From NCBI GenBank assembly GCA_016165875.1, contig JABBOT010000031.1, positions 2,167,036-2,231,035 on the forward strand: a stretch of DNA of 64,000 nt, read 5' to 3'. The DNA is from Acanthopleura granulata (lineage: Eukaryota; Mollusca; Polyplacophora; Chitonida; Chitonidae). Both the position numbers and the translations under genes were made by a program. Under the pieces are notes generated by a model. It did not search any database. It was not told the DNA's origin and worked only from the letters and a program-made list of their open reading frames with translations. This document shows, piece by piece, positions 45,498 through 58,300 of this stretch; position 1 is the stretch's first letter, and each line of letters opens with the position of its first letter.

Positions 45498-46651
45498 TAA
45501 TACACGTATCGCCAGATTTATTAAATCAATTTACATAATCAACAAAATACTGGTTACAGGTTCAAATCACATTGTAATATCATAAAACATCACTGAGCCC
45601 TAAACATTCTGGTCGAGTGCTTATGTGCGTGATTTGAATGGGCTAAATTAAGACTCATGCATTCCACGGGATTGTGTCATTGCCAAAACTTTAACAACTT
45701 GTCAGTCTAATAACTCAATTGTTAGTTGTCCTTCACTGGAGGAGTGGTGGAATACAGTTGATTATATGCATTGCCAGTTTATTACGACTGGGTATCCATA
45801 CTATGCTATACATGGTGTCCATGACATGGTGTTCCATCCATGCAGCAAGTACATTAGGCCTGGTATGGCTGTTTATGGATCAAGCGTTGACGATTCTGAT
45901 ATTTTGCGCTGTCCATTAACGCAATGGAAGCTATAGCCAAGTAATCAGATGGCCTTTCCACTACAGTACAAAGCCATGGGAAGATCTCATTGGACACTAA
46001 AGACGCAAACACGTCCACCTACCGTCCACTTTTCACCCGATAAGTTCGGCTCTGCTTCCTTTACAATTTCCGAGCCATAACGTTCACTGTTAAGTCATAA
46101 TAAACTCGAGCTAACTCCACCTAGACTTCGGTAACGCACGTATGCGACATGTTTGATGACGCACATCAAACATTATGGAAACAACTCTGTGTGTTCACCA
46201 TCTCGAGCTCAGTACATTTTATCCCAGGATTTACACTCTGTTAGAGCAAGTTGTTCATTCTTTGGAGCAATATCTAGACGATTGCGAAATTTGGTCCTCT
46301 TAAACACCTTGCAATTACGGTTGCGAAGATTGATGATGTTATATAGCTGAGCATAAGTTCCTAGGATAAACTTTAACGAGCCCTAGATAAGGATGCTTAC
46401 TTTCATCAAACATGGCGAACTCTGGTGTGTACCGAGAGAGAGAGAATTTGCTCGAGTTTTAGAATGGCTTAACAGTGGGCGTTAGGGGTCGGAAATTGTA
46501 AGGGATGCAAAGCGTCCAACAGGAGAAAAATGCAACACAGAAGCAGAGCCGAACTGAAAGCCAGACGGTAGGTGGCAGAGTTTGCCTCACTGGTGTTCAA
46601 TGGAACCTTCCCATGGCGTTGTAGCGTAGTGGAAAGGCCATGTGTGGCTAC

Positions 46652-47244
46652 ATGGAAGCAAGCATGAGAAAAACCAGTAAAGTCGGCGGCAGGCCAATTC
46701 AACACAATTTAGAGCCAAATAAACGTGAAACATTTTTGGTACATACTTCACTCTGTTGGTGCCATATTGGTTTTCTCGTAAGGATTTCTACTCTCATTAC
46801 TGGACATATTTCCTTGCTAGGCACAAGTGATCACCGCTACTCGGTGCCATTGCAATGTTCGTTGTTTGGCGCGCATGCGCGAACACGGTGCCACATAGCG
46901 AAACTCGCCAACAAGTAAAGAACACGTGCTTCCCAAGGATGACAGATGTCAGCGACTTTATAAGTTTGGAAGTAAAGGCAGAGGCCACCTTTGGCCGATC
47001 ATATCCTGATTTTATTTTCTTCACAAATGGTTCTTCCCATCTGCAACACTCCATGGTGTAAGAAAATGTGCCAAACTTATCCGTTTTCACGTTATCCGTA
47101 TTGAGCCCAGCGTTCTTGTTAATATTCTGGCGGAAGCCGGTATGTAGTATGTACTGAAAATGTTTCACGTTTATTTGGCTCTAAATTAAATTGTGGCATT
47201 GATCTGCCACCAACTTCATTAGCCTTTCTTATGTTTGCTTCCAT
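46652..47244. mobile_element. Non-autonomous element with about 95-bp terminal inverted repeats
   Basis: The left end (ATGGAAGCAAGCATGAG... through AGAGCCAAATAAACGTGAAA) and the right end, inverted (ATGGAAGCAAACATAAG... through the same AGAGCCAAATAAACGTGAAA), are clearly related over about 95 bp. The 400-bp interior has no transposase frame. No sure target-site duplication, so the superfamily is open. Confidence 0.75.
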
Positions 47245-48225
47245 TACGTTAATTGACAGCGCGAAATATCAGAATCGTTAATGCTTGGTACATTTAGTGC
47301 CATACCAAGGCTACACATACATATACATACATATAAGACTAGTCTTACCACGGAATAACACAGATTACCTTGAACAAGCGCTACATTGTTGCTTTAATAC
47401 CGATGAGTATTTTCGTTAAAATGCGCGTGGCAATGTCCTTTAACTTTCTTCAGTCAGTAAATTTTAGACCCATCGGTTTGTGTAACTATACACAGATATA
47501 TAATAGGGGTTGAGAAAGTACAAAACCGTGCAGAGGACATTGTCCTTTCCCATATTTTCTCATGTTTGGCGCACATTTTTAAATGATCTTCTTCCATCAA
47601 GATGCCGAGCCATTAGCCCCTTATCCTTACACACGGGGACTGTAGGTCTGCAACTCGTCTGTCTGCTCGTCCGTCCGTCACCATTCAGCTTTTCGCACTT
47701 TTCATGTTCGAGTTTCGTGCCTGTTTTGTCCTTTTTTAAAAAACATTTGGCCGCCTTTACGCTACTTGTTGACTTTTACAATTACTTTTGGCACTTTTTT
47801 TTTCCTAAATTTTTCAACGTATCGAAGTGAAACTTGATACATAGCTTCCTCTTATACAATATACAGATCAAGTCTGAGTTTAGTGCCGTTTTGTTAATTT
47901 TCGTCGAAATTATGGTCGTTTCTGCATGTCCTGTTTTACACTTTCTTATGGTTTGAGTTTCCCATCTTTTTCTCCTGAAAGGTATGTTGTGCTGAATTGA
48001 AAATTACTGCATATCTTCACAACGAGAAGATAAAGACCAAGTTCGAACTTTAGGTCGTTTTGGCCAATTTCAACAAAAGTACGTTCTTTGTGGCCGATTA
48101 TGAGTTTTCTCTCTATAAACAACAAACTGGATCAAAATTATATACAACTTTTGTACTCGCCAGCTATATAGAGATATTCAGATTGTGCACTTTATAAAAA
48201 AAAACATATGCAATGGTGGTATACA

Positions 48226-48340
48226 CGGTTGTTTGCAGATTAATTGGTAACCAGGAACGGATTAATCCTTTGTATGAACGGAAAGGCAACCCATCATCCC
48301 TCAAATAACGGATTTCACAGAAGAATATTTTTCGGGGTAC
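48226..48340. mobile_element. MITE-like element, copy 2 (inverted relative to copy 1)
   Basis: CCCTCAAATAACGGATTTCA and AACGGATTAATCC match the reverse complement of 9922-10083. Only one end is well preserved. Confidence 0.65.
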
Positions 48341-49433
48341 AGTTTCTGTAAATTAACATTAAACTGCATTAGCCTGACACTTCTAACAGGTATATAGAAT
48401 GCCACTATCGGAGAGGAAAAATAATAAACAAAAGGCTTGTTCAAGTCTCAGACAGATAGGCCTTACATAAGATCAAACAAAGAAACACGAAGACGCTTGA
48501 ATAAGTTCAGTACATATATTTGAACAAAATAGACAAATACTACAACTGACAATAATATAAAAACACACCACAGATAATTACAAAATATATAGCTTCTTAC
48601 TGATGATATCGTCCAAATCCTGTTGGAATATTCAGGCTTCCAAAGGCTAGTCAGTCCACCTAAATACAAAATCCACAGTTCTTGGGAATTCTTGAATCGA
48701 GGATGACAGATCTTAAGTGACAAACAGTAGTGGATACAGCACGCCGACGTTGATCTATAACCACCTCCCTGTCAAGGTGCAACCTCCCAGAGGGGACCGG
48801 ATTGACAATAGCGTCCTTCATACCGAGCTTGCGATGTATGTTTCAGTCCTCGGAAAGAAACACATAGCCACTTTCAGGGCATTTCGTGAAATGCACGTAA
48901 TCGCACAAAGGGACATTGGGCGATACAAGCTCCAAAATGATGTCTCAAGAAAAACAGCAAGTGGCGAAACACAGGCTCTCAAAGTGCTACGGACCGAAGA
49001 ATGGAGTACAAAATGACTAATGCCGAATGGCGTGAAAGCCGAGCTCCAGTAAATTCCGAAATCCTCAAGTGGACATAACTAAATATGAATGCAAGCTTTA
49101 CAACTTAGTCGCTTATATTTATAGACTAACATAAAGAATATGCTGGATGGTTTTATCGCAAACATGTTTACAACACAGATACCGGTTTCCAGCTTGTAGG
49201 CTCTATGTACAATGACACGAACTCATAAACACAGAAACCTCGGGAAGACGCGACTAAATGCTAGAGCCGGCTATAACGTGTACAGTCAAATCTAGGTCAG
49301 GCACTGACCCGGTTAGCATAAAAACAAATAAAAAATATGATACAATATTTTAAGAACGGGGATCGTAACATTGTTTCTATATAAAATGTTCAAATCGAAG
49401 AATGTTTTAAAAGCTATCATTTTTTGTTGGGGA

Positions 49434-49640
49434 TATCGATGGATCACACAGTTAAAAGCGCTGGCTCGCTCTGGTGGGTCGCAGGTTCGAATCCAGTCCA
49501 CGCTGTTTAGGCATGCATTCGGCGTTAAGACAGGAGGTTTGTCAGGTTCCTGATTGTTCGTTTACACCTAACTTCCTCCACCGATATAAAGCTGACGGTC
49601 GTCATAGAAGTGAAAAATTCTTGAGCTCACTATTTAATGG
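49434..49640 (+). mobile_element. Second tRNA-derived SINE family
   Basis: A tRNA-like head with B box GGTTCGAATCC at about 49484, then GGCGTTAAGACAGGAGGTTT and a tail block (GTGAAAAATTCTTGAG) shared with the main SINE. It differs from the main SINE in its head and first core. Confidence 0.65.
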
Positions 49641-49892
49641 ATATTTCCGTGTTCATACGCGTATGGTACGGCATAAAGATGGAACGCGAAATATTAATCT
49701 CATAATAAAGCCCATACATTACCCCGATATATCTGCGTGTAATGCTGATGTGGCGTTAGGTCGTGATCATTTCCTTCCAGTTTAGAGCCCTGTGTACAAA
49801 TCCTATTCTTGAATGAATCTGGGGCCCTCATTTGGATAACGTGAAGATCTCTTCGCAACCGAAATGACCCTGTGGAAAGGAAATAAGACTCG

Positions 49893-50092
49893 AATCCAGC
49901 TTTGACCGTATCGGTTGCGGCTTTAAGTCAAGAGGTTTGTCAGCTAAGTGCATCCGGTGACTGGCGGTCGTTCACTCGTAACCCTTCATCCATAAATCCC
50001 ATACCATCGTCAGATATAAGCAAAAAATATTCTCACGTGTGCCGTTAAACCTCCACTAAATAAGTTAATAATAAATACTACACAATAAATTA

Positions 50093-50123
<31 letters not shown>

Positions 50124-50126
50124 ATA
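49893..50126 (+). mobile_element. Second SINE family, truncated, with (AAAT)n tail
   Basis: GGCTTTAAGTCAAGAGGTTT, a GACTGGCGGTCGTT block, and a tail that ends in a run of AAAT units at 50090-50126. Confidence 0.6.
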
Positions 50127-50221
50127 TCTCTGATTTGCAAGGCCTTAAATGTCATCTTTCCAATTACACTTACGGCTATAGTTTTGGTGACAAAGCAGTA
50201 AACCCTGAACTTATTGGTACC

Positions 50222-50394
50222 TCTGGATTCCTCTCCGGCTGTACGTGGGGAGGTCTGCCAGAAACCTACGGATGGTCGTGGGATTCCCCCGGGCTCTGCC
50301 CGGTTTCCTCCCACCATGATGCTGGTCGCGGTCGTATAAGGGATATACTCTTGAGTACGGCGTAAAACACCAATCAAATAAATAAATAAATAAA
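50222..50394 (+). mobile_element. 5'-truncated SINE (main family) with near-perfect target duplication
   Basis: Core and AAAT tail only, yet flanked by TATTGGTACC (50212-50221) and TATTAGTACC (50395-50404), one mismatch in ten. This suggests it inserted already truncated. Confidence 0.75.
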
Positions 50395-50950
50395 TATTAG
50401 TACCAGTTTGTTACACTATATAGTATACATGTGTTTTAAATTTGCTAAAATTACCCATCAGGCCTATATGTATATATTATTAAAAGTTCATTTTAATTTT
50501 AATTGACATTCATGTCAGTTTATACAGACTCTATATTTTGCAGTTGTATTTAAAAAATACCACTTTATAGATTTCAGGAATTCTTCCATATGTGTAAAGA
50601 TCAATCCTTGGATTAAAAAACCGTCGTACAATGTAGGATAGTTTCGTCCCCCTTATCGTATGTTCGGATTTTATCATAAAGATAGGACGGGTATATGGGA
50701 ATTTTTATTGAGATGGATCAGCTGGTTTGAGGGAAATAAGGGAACCCATTACGAAAATTTCCAAGAAGTATAAAGCGTGTTAAGCCGATCGTTGTGGTGG
50801 TTTTGACACGTTTTATACCAGTTGGTTATATGAATTAGCATATTATGCCTGGCCGCATGGAACTACTGGAAAGCATATTATTGTTGTTATTATCTCAGAT
50901 TCATGGCTTGAATCCATTATGTTTCCCCATCTCCCTTATTGAAAATTTCC

Positions 50951-51335
50951 TCTAATAGGACATTTCTCCCTATAAGATATTTCCCATAAAGGACATTTCC
51001 ATCCTAAAGGACATTTCCCGCTATAGGATATTTCCCCTTAAAGGAGATTTCCCCCAATAGGAGATTTCCCCCAATAGTACATTTCCCCCTATACGACATT
51101 TAATCCCAATAGGACATTCCCCTGTAAAGGACATTGCTCCAATAGGACATTTCGCCCCAACAGGAGATTTCCCAAAACATCACACTTCCCCCAATAGTAC
51201 ATTTCCCCCTTAAGAATATTCCCCCCTATAGGACATTTCCCCCTTAAGAATATTCCCCACTACGGGACTTTTCCCTCAACAGGACATTTCCCCTTATAGG
51301 ACCTTTCTCCCCAGAGGACATTGCTCTCTATGGAC
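50951..51335. repeat. Minisatellite, unit about 19 bp
   Basis: About 20 units of TAGGACATTTCCCCC(T/A)A with drift, in the B-C intergenic region. Confidence 0.85.
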
Positions 51336-52313
51336 ACATGTATTGACCTAATATATATGTTTCCAATTTATTTGGTAAATATGAGATTAATAGATCATTT
51401 AATGCTGTTTTACCATATAGCAGATTTAATGGGAGGCTCCGATGGGCTGCACAAAAGGGACCAAATCGCAGAGGAACGCATCTTTTTCTACTGTGACCCT
51501 GCAGTGCTTGTGTATCCGAGTGTTTTATTCTTACGATCATAAATGTGAAAGACTAAAGGAAATATCAAAGGAGCGCATATAGAGCTTTGGAAAGGAGTTA
51601 CACTGTGTCAGATCGGTGTCTACTATATTCCACGCATACATATGTATGCATGCTATAAACATAGTGGCCACTGCAATTATTGATATTTACTAAATGTTAC
51701 GCATATTAATTGTTTTGTCTAATTACCATGAATTTTGAACTACTGTGCAAAAATATTATACATGGTATATAGTGACAAAGGGAAATAACTGTACCAAATT
51801 AGAACACAAAAACATGTGATCATTTCCTGGTTTTACATATCTGTATATAGTATAGGGGAAATTGTCCCGTGGGGAAAATATCTACAAGCCGAATTGTTCA
51901 TATTTAGGGGGAACGCCTGAAACAATACTTTTTTTTTTATTCTTTGTTTTATTTTTTATTGACGCTTTCCTTCAAATTCATTCTACGATACATGCCAGTC
52001 AAGTATAAAAGTCAACGAAAAAGAAAAAAGGTGGAAGTATTGGGCCATCGTAGGGCTATACTACTCGTCGAGATCCTGCCAGATAACTTTGATACCCTCT
52101 TCCTCCTCATATTCCTACAGATAGACATATTTTCTCCCAGTCATCATAATAACCTAGGCAGAAACCTTTGTCGATTCGACTCAATCACTTGTAGATAGGA
52201 ATGCTGAGCCTGGGATTCAGATAGTCGTCTGTGTCTACATGTATTTCATCGCAGTGGGTCGTGTATTCCAGAGATGTGGAAATTGGGTGGAATAGGCTCC
52301 CAGCTCCCAACCC

Positions 52314-52352
52314 CTCCGACCTCAACCCCCACCCCATCCCACCCCACCCCCG
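52314..52352 (-). repeat. C-rich run (G-quadruplex-prone on the minus strand)
   Basis: Blocks of CCC-CCCCC spaced by 1-3 bases. Confidence 0.5.
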
Positions 52353-53299
52353 AGCTTCCCCACCCGGCTTGCCTACCCTGTAGGCCTGTACATCCCTGTA
52401 GGCCTACAGGGAGTAAAACAAACCATTATATACATATTAAATAAGCTAGGTGTTTCTGTGATTTGACTCTAATGTCATACAGTTTCAACGTATATGCCTC
52501 CGAGCCGCGACGTTTAAATCATTACGCAATGAGATTCCATTTCTGACGGATTTTGTTTGCGGCTGTCAATGGAAGGTGTGGACTTTACGGTTCACTGATT
52601 TTGGAAGTCTGCATGCTATGCTGTGTCAAATCACAAGGTCAGAACAATTTCCCAAGATAACTGTATTACCGGTAGATTCAGACCTGTACTAATGTCAGCA
52701 AAACTGGTAGCTCCAGACGAAAATTAAAATTGTGCGACAGCAAGAAAAAGATACAGACCGAACATTTGGTCCATATCTACAAATAATAGAACTGTAACGT
52801 AGACTCGAATCTAATGACTTTGTTTCTTTGTTTGTTTGTTAACGTACAAATATCTGACTGTTATTATATATTTCCTCATTCATATTTAAATTGTCTTATT
52901 TAAATTGACAAAATTTTGTAAATGTAGGCCTATGTCATTCTCTTTCATGGCAAAATTAAGAAAAACATACCGTTCCTAAACAAAAGAACAAAATGCAATG
53001 TATGTAATTTAGAAATAAACCGGTAATATACTTTGTTCTTCGTAGCCAGCATGAATGTGCAACATTTATAGGCTGTATTCACAAAATTATCTTTTTTATT
53101 CCATTTCACAGAATTGAAATGCTTTGCTGTGCTGTCCTTATGAGGATTGTGCCTATTTCAAATGTGATTAAATCTTTAATATACTTCACCAACTTTATGC
53201 AGTAGAAATCTTATAGAATTTAGCATGCATTAGGCCGAAATAGTGTTAATTTGTCCCGCCCACAAGATATGTTGGGGGTTCCCCTTCACCTGACAGAGG

Positions 53300-53479
53300 G
53301 CGCTGCGAGTAACAGGGCATTGCCGCCTGATTCGACTTGTCGGGCGAGTCGCGTGCAGCTAAAAATAAAGCACAACCCGTCTGACGGGTTTTCTGCCTGT
53401 GACGGCGGAAAGAATAGCAAAGTGGGCCTTGTCGATTTACAGGTACATGTAGAAAGGGACGTGGTTGACGGGGCCATAG
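53300..53479 (+). promoter_or_regulatory. Possible promoter and 5' UTR exon of gene C
   Basis: A CpG-containing, less AT-rich stretch ending at a strong donor, GGCCATAG|GTAAGC, at 53480. Gene C coding exon 1 has a 3' splice site (TTTCCAG) only four bases before its ATG, so an upstream non-coding exon must exist if the model is right. This is the best candidate nearby. A perfect palindrome AACCCGTCTGACGGGTT lies at 53374-53390. Confidence 0.3.
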
Positions 53480-54960
53480 GTAAGCCAAGTACGCCCAGTC
53501 ATACCTGTGACTAGTTTTCGGGATGGGGAGTGTAACTGGGCGAAGGAATTGACAACTACTTCTGGGAGCAAGGAATCTCAAGTTAGGATTTCACGGAATA
53601 GCAAGAGGAGCAATTCCTATCAAGGTGTGGGTTGTGGATATAGGTAAATATAGAGATGTACAATGCTTAGTTATTGTAGGTAATAATTATCGAAATAACA
53701 CCTGTGACCGGTTTATTTTAGCTAGAAATACTGCAGTAGATGAGTAGATATGTTGTTGTGTGCAAGGAATATGACGGTAGGGGCATACATGTATACATGT
53801 AGTGTATTGTATGTGTAGACCTACTGTACATGTTGGTAATAAGCCTACACGTAGATGCCCAAGTGTAATACAGCTTTAGACCAACAACACTGTGAGAACA
53901 ACAACACGGAGAAGCTGATCCATGTACATCTGTACAGATATACGTTGGTATTTGTTTGCACGTATGTAGGGGTTTTTTTTTTTTGTTTGTTTTTTTTTGG
54001 GGGGGGGGGTTACCTACTGTATCTATAGGTGTATATGAGTATGCAGGCATTTAGAGATTCGATTGTTTACACTTACTTTGCTTATTGCTATCTCAGTACG
54101 AGTGTAGTTATTTGTATGTGTGTATAGTTTCAATATTTGTATTACTCTGGAGACTTGAGTCAGTGGTTATTGCAGATCACAAGGAATGTTTTAAAAATTA
54201 TCAACAGACAACATTTACACCCCAACTCAACACTTAATATAACATGCTTTAATTGCATTAGGATTTCTTTATAAATGATAGATCTGCTTAAACAAAACTG
54301 GGACAGAATTTATTTGACAAGTTTAAAATGCTACTTTTTTGCTGATAGTGATAGGTAGGCCTATTTCGTAATGCATTTAAAAAAAAAAACAAAAAAAAAA
54401 ACATCAGTCTAATAAATTGCCTTCACAACTCCCATTATACATACCTGCCTCCTACCCTACAACCACCATTTACATAAATGCACAAAGACTTAAAATTCAT
54501 CTTCTTCCAACTTCATTGTTGGTTGTGATAATGCTGATGGGTGTATTTGAGATCAACCCTGCATTTTCCTCGGGCAGAATTGTGCGTTTGGTTTTGGAGG
54601 AGCCACCCATTACCCTTGCCCACTCTGAGTTTAAGCCCAGGTCATGCTAGCTTTCCCTCCGTGGTAGTCACCATATGGTTAAGAGAACTGGGATCAGTCC
54701 TGGGTTTGGTCATACGAAAGATTTTGAAAATGGTACTTGTAGCTGCTTCACTTAGCACTCAGCACTGAGAGGTTAGTACAGGGAAACAGAGCTGGTGGGC
54801 CCAGTGTCAGTATAATGTGATCGGGTGGCTGTCATATCTGGTGTCTTGGGCATATGTTTCAGTGACAGGATGGTCTCGTCCTGCCACAAGAAGATATAGT
54901 ATATGTATGCACTGTAAGGACTCCTGTTCATCATCTGACTGAAAAATTGTTGAATACACA

Positions 54961-55106
54961 CCTCTCCGATTGTACATCGGAAGGTCTGCCAGCAACCAGG
55001 TGTTTTGGTTTCCTCCCACCACAATGTTGGGCACCATCCTGTACTCTGTAAGCAAAATATTCTGCAATGTGACGTAAAACTCCAGTTAAAACAATAAATA
55101 AATTGA
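54961..55106 (+). mobile_element. Degenerate SINE (main family) just upstream of gene C
   Basis: Core and tail are recognisable (CGGAAGGTCTGCCAGCAACC, GTTTCCTCCCACCA, tail AATAAATAAAT). A detached head-like fragment lies at about 54592-54670. Confidence 0.6.
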
Positions 55107-55352
55107 TCTGCCCTTTTTTCTGCCACCCATGAACCAGCTCCATCATTTCTGAATAAATACATGTAAATGATTGCTCAAGAGGGTTATGCACAGTGTGTTG
55201 TGTGTATATCTGTGCAAAAAAATGTACAAATGATTGTCCAAAACATTCATCCACTTATAAATATCACTTTTAGTGTATGATGGTAAACATCTACACGAAC
55301 ACATTACCAGTGCATGAATAAATCTATATGTATTACATGTATTTCCAGGAAA

Positions 55353-58300
55353 ATGTTGTCAGACTGCCTGCTGGGGGCATGGCTTGTCACCCTGGTTACC
55401 ACAGGGCTGGCACAAACACCTGCCACTCTTCGTCAAACGACGTGTAATAACCGAGTGGTGGAGATCGTGCCTGATGCAGACGCTGTGATTGGTGGGTTGT
55501 TTGCCATTCACTCCGACACCTCAGCCAATGGTTTTGGATGTGGACCACCCATTTCAGGTCAGAAATCTGAGCTATGCTAAAGCTTAGGTACATTCTGAAG
55601 ACAGTTTAAGGATTTCATCTATGAAATTCTATTAAAAAGAACTTGTTTATTATATCCAATGATATTTTTTAACTCTGGCATAGTTGTTAATGTAATTTTC
55701 TTTCATTTAGCCTTCAATCTTCATGTAGGTAACTACATGCATATGGCAATGTTAAATGAGCTAGACATTAGAATAGAATATGTATGTGGGAAGGTCAGTC
55801 AGCTACCTGCGGATGTATACCACATCGCCATCATAGAAGTAAAATATTCTTGAGTATGTGGCAACAGAAGTAAAGTAAATTTGATGGTCTGAAAATCAGG
55901 TTCTTTGAACGATTGTTTGCTTTTACATTGTTGAAATATAACATGTTTGGTCTGCAAGTATGTTAATTGTCATTGTATCTGCTTAATTTACAATACATCT
56001 TGATTTAACCTACATTGTGTTGTTAACTTTTCAGATTCCATGCAGGGTTTTGAAGCCACCCGATGGATTTTGGAGTTGCTGAACAAGAAAAATATCACCA
56101 TTAGTAGTCAGCTTCAGGTGGAGAGTTATATACCAGGTGTTAAGTTAGGTGAGTAATGACCTTCATGGTTAATTGAGTAATGACCCTGGTAACTATGTAA
56201 GTAACAACCTCAGTAGCGAGGTGAGTAATGCCCTCAAGACAATAAATAGGCGAGTAATGGCCTGAGTAGATAGGTGAGTAATGACCTCTGTAGCTAGGTG
56301 AATAATAACCTCAGCAGCTACATATAGGGGAGCAATCACCTCAGTAGCTAAGTGAGTAGTGACCTCAGTTGCTGGTGAATAATGACCTCAGTATCTAGGT
56401 GAGTAGCAGCCTCAGCAGCTGGACGAGTCATCACTCACCTGGTAAGGTGAGTAATGACATCAAGGTGAGTAATGACCTCAGCAGGCAAATAAGCAATGAA
56501 CTCAGTAGTGATGTGAGTAACGACCTCAGTAACTAGGCGACTGATGACATCAGTAGCTAAGTGAGAAGCAACCTCAGTAGCTATGCGAGTAATGAGCTCA
56601 GTAGCTGGGCAAGTAATGACCTTTGAATGAGTACTAAGGTATCATGAGTTTTAGCTCAATTCAAATATCCTGATTAATCAATTGCTCTATTTCACCTGTA
56701 GGCAGTTTTGCCTGTAAAATGGTGGGTGGTTACAGGGGAGCAGAGGTGTTAACTGTTGACATCAACGTTTGGGTTAGTTAATGAAGCACTGGGTTTGAAA
56801 TCACTGAACAGTACGATTAACACCAAACCATTGCTAGATAACAGAGCTGATACTCATAGTAAAGCGTGATTCTTTCTGATGGATATGTCTGCAGCCTTAA
56901 AAGGTTTGTGAGAAACCTGAAAAATATCTCTGATCATTTTCCTTCACCCATAAATATGACACTAGTGGCATGGGTTTAAAAAAAAAAAAATAACATTAAA
57001 GAAAGAGTCTTCAGCCAAATGTTCAAAATGTCAAAATGGATCTGAAGTGGAAATGAAATTATACTTGTTGTAATGAAATGTGTACAATTTGTATCGGTTA
57101 TGTGTGGTACAGACTTGTATGTGCATTGTTTGTCTTTAATAACCTGTGTATATATTTCTTGTATTGTACAACGGTATTTATGTTACATGTATCTGTCCTA
57201 CTTGTATGTATGTTTTTTACTTATATGTATTAGTTACATGTATTTGTATGACTAACATGTATGTCAGTTTTGTACTTGTAAGTACTTGTTACATGCATTT
57301 GCATAACTTGTATGTATTGTATGTTTCAGGTATGAGGGTAATGGACACCTGCATGAGAGCAGAGAAGGCCCTGGGCGGGGCCACTGAACTTTTCCAGCGC
57401 CTGGGGGGAACTGAGGAAACCTGCAATTCAAGCAATAAGGCCATGCTTGGTAGGGTCATTCTCCCATCCTCTCTTATGTGGTCTTACATGAATTTTGCTG
57501 GACATCCCTTTCCTTCCACCTATATTCCATACACAGGCTCGTACAGTTCTTAAAAATCCTGGAAAGTCATGGAATTTGATTTTTGACTTTCCAGGGCGGG
57601 AAAAGTCATTAAGTAAATGGTTTGATCATGAAATATTGTTGTAGATCATGGGGAAATAACAGATAGAGTGCTTCTACTAATTTACTAAGTTGCTTGACTC
57701 CATAGTATGGTGTTTTAGAGAGCAAAAGCTCAACTTTAGGGTAAGAACTTCATAGATCAGACATCAGGCTTATGCAGCACAATAACTGTTATCACACATT
57801 ATACAGTGACATCATTTATGCTCTAACAATAAACTGCCTTGTTCCATATGCAATGAGGATGGTGTCTTGGCTTCCACTTGTTACCCTTGGTAGCAAGCAA
57901 TGTATGGTTTATTCAAGTCAAATCAAAACTGGTTAAAATGAGGTAAATTTGTCCAGAAGTGACAATATAGATGGCACTGCGAATAGCTACATACTCTGAT
58001 ATCTGTATGTAAGCCTGGTCAGGCAGTGGTGATACAGGCAAGTAGTACCATTTATAATGTACCAGTAGGACATTTGGCAATCTTCAGACCAAGTGAATCA
58101 TCATAAGGATTTTCATTCAGAATGTAGTGGCACAATTTTTTACAGGTGAAAACAGCAGTTCAGGAGAGGGGTTGAAGGAAGGGTTTTTTTTGAAACATCA
58201 CTTGACTTTACACTGAAGTGATTATCAGTAGCTGTTATTTTTACAGTCACGACACATATGTAATATCTACAAGTTTATAAAAAAATCATTTAAAACTCGA

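Larger units (their letters stand above)
42764..55348. other. Intergenic region between genes B and C (head to head)
   Basis: No protein-coding exon recognised. It contains a long degenerate minisatellite next to gene B, an AT/AG microsatellite, possible 5' UTR exons for both genes, an inverted-repeat element, a second copy of the small MITE, SINEs, and a TAGGACATTTCCCC minisatellite. The longest open frames (for example 48717-49016 and 47510-47830) lack splice context or recognisable motifs. Confidence 0.6.

Noticed and set aside
48717..49016. A 99-codon frame with coding-like composition in the B-C gap
   Set aside because: No family motif, no clear splice sites and no neighbouring exons. 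I could not support it, though a homology search would settle it.
53970..54010. T- and G-homopolymer stretch as a regulatory tract
   Set aside because: Simple low-complexity sequence with no supporting context; homopolymers are also prone to assembly error.
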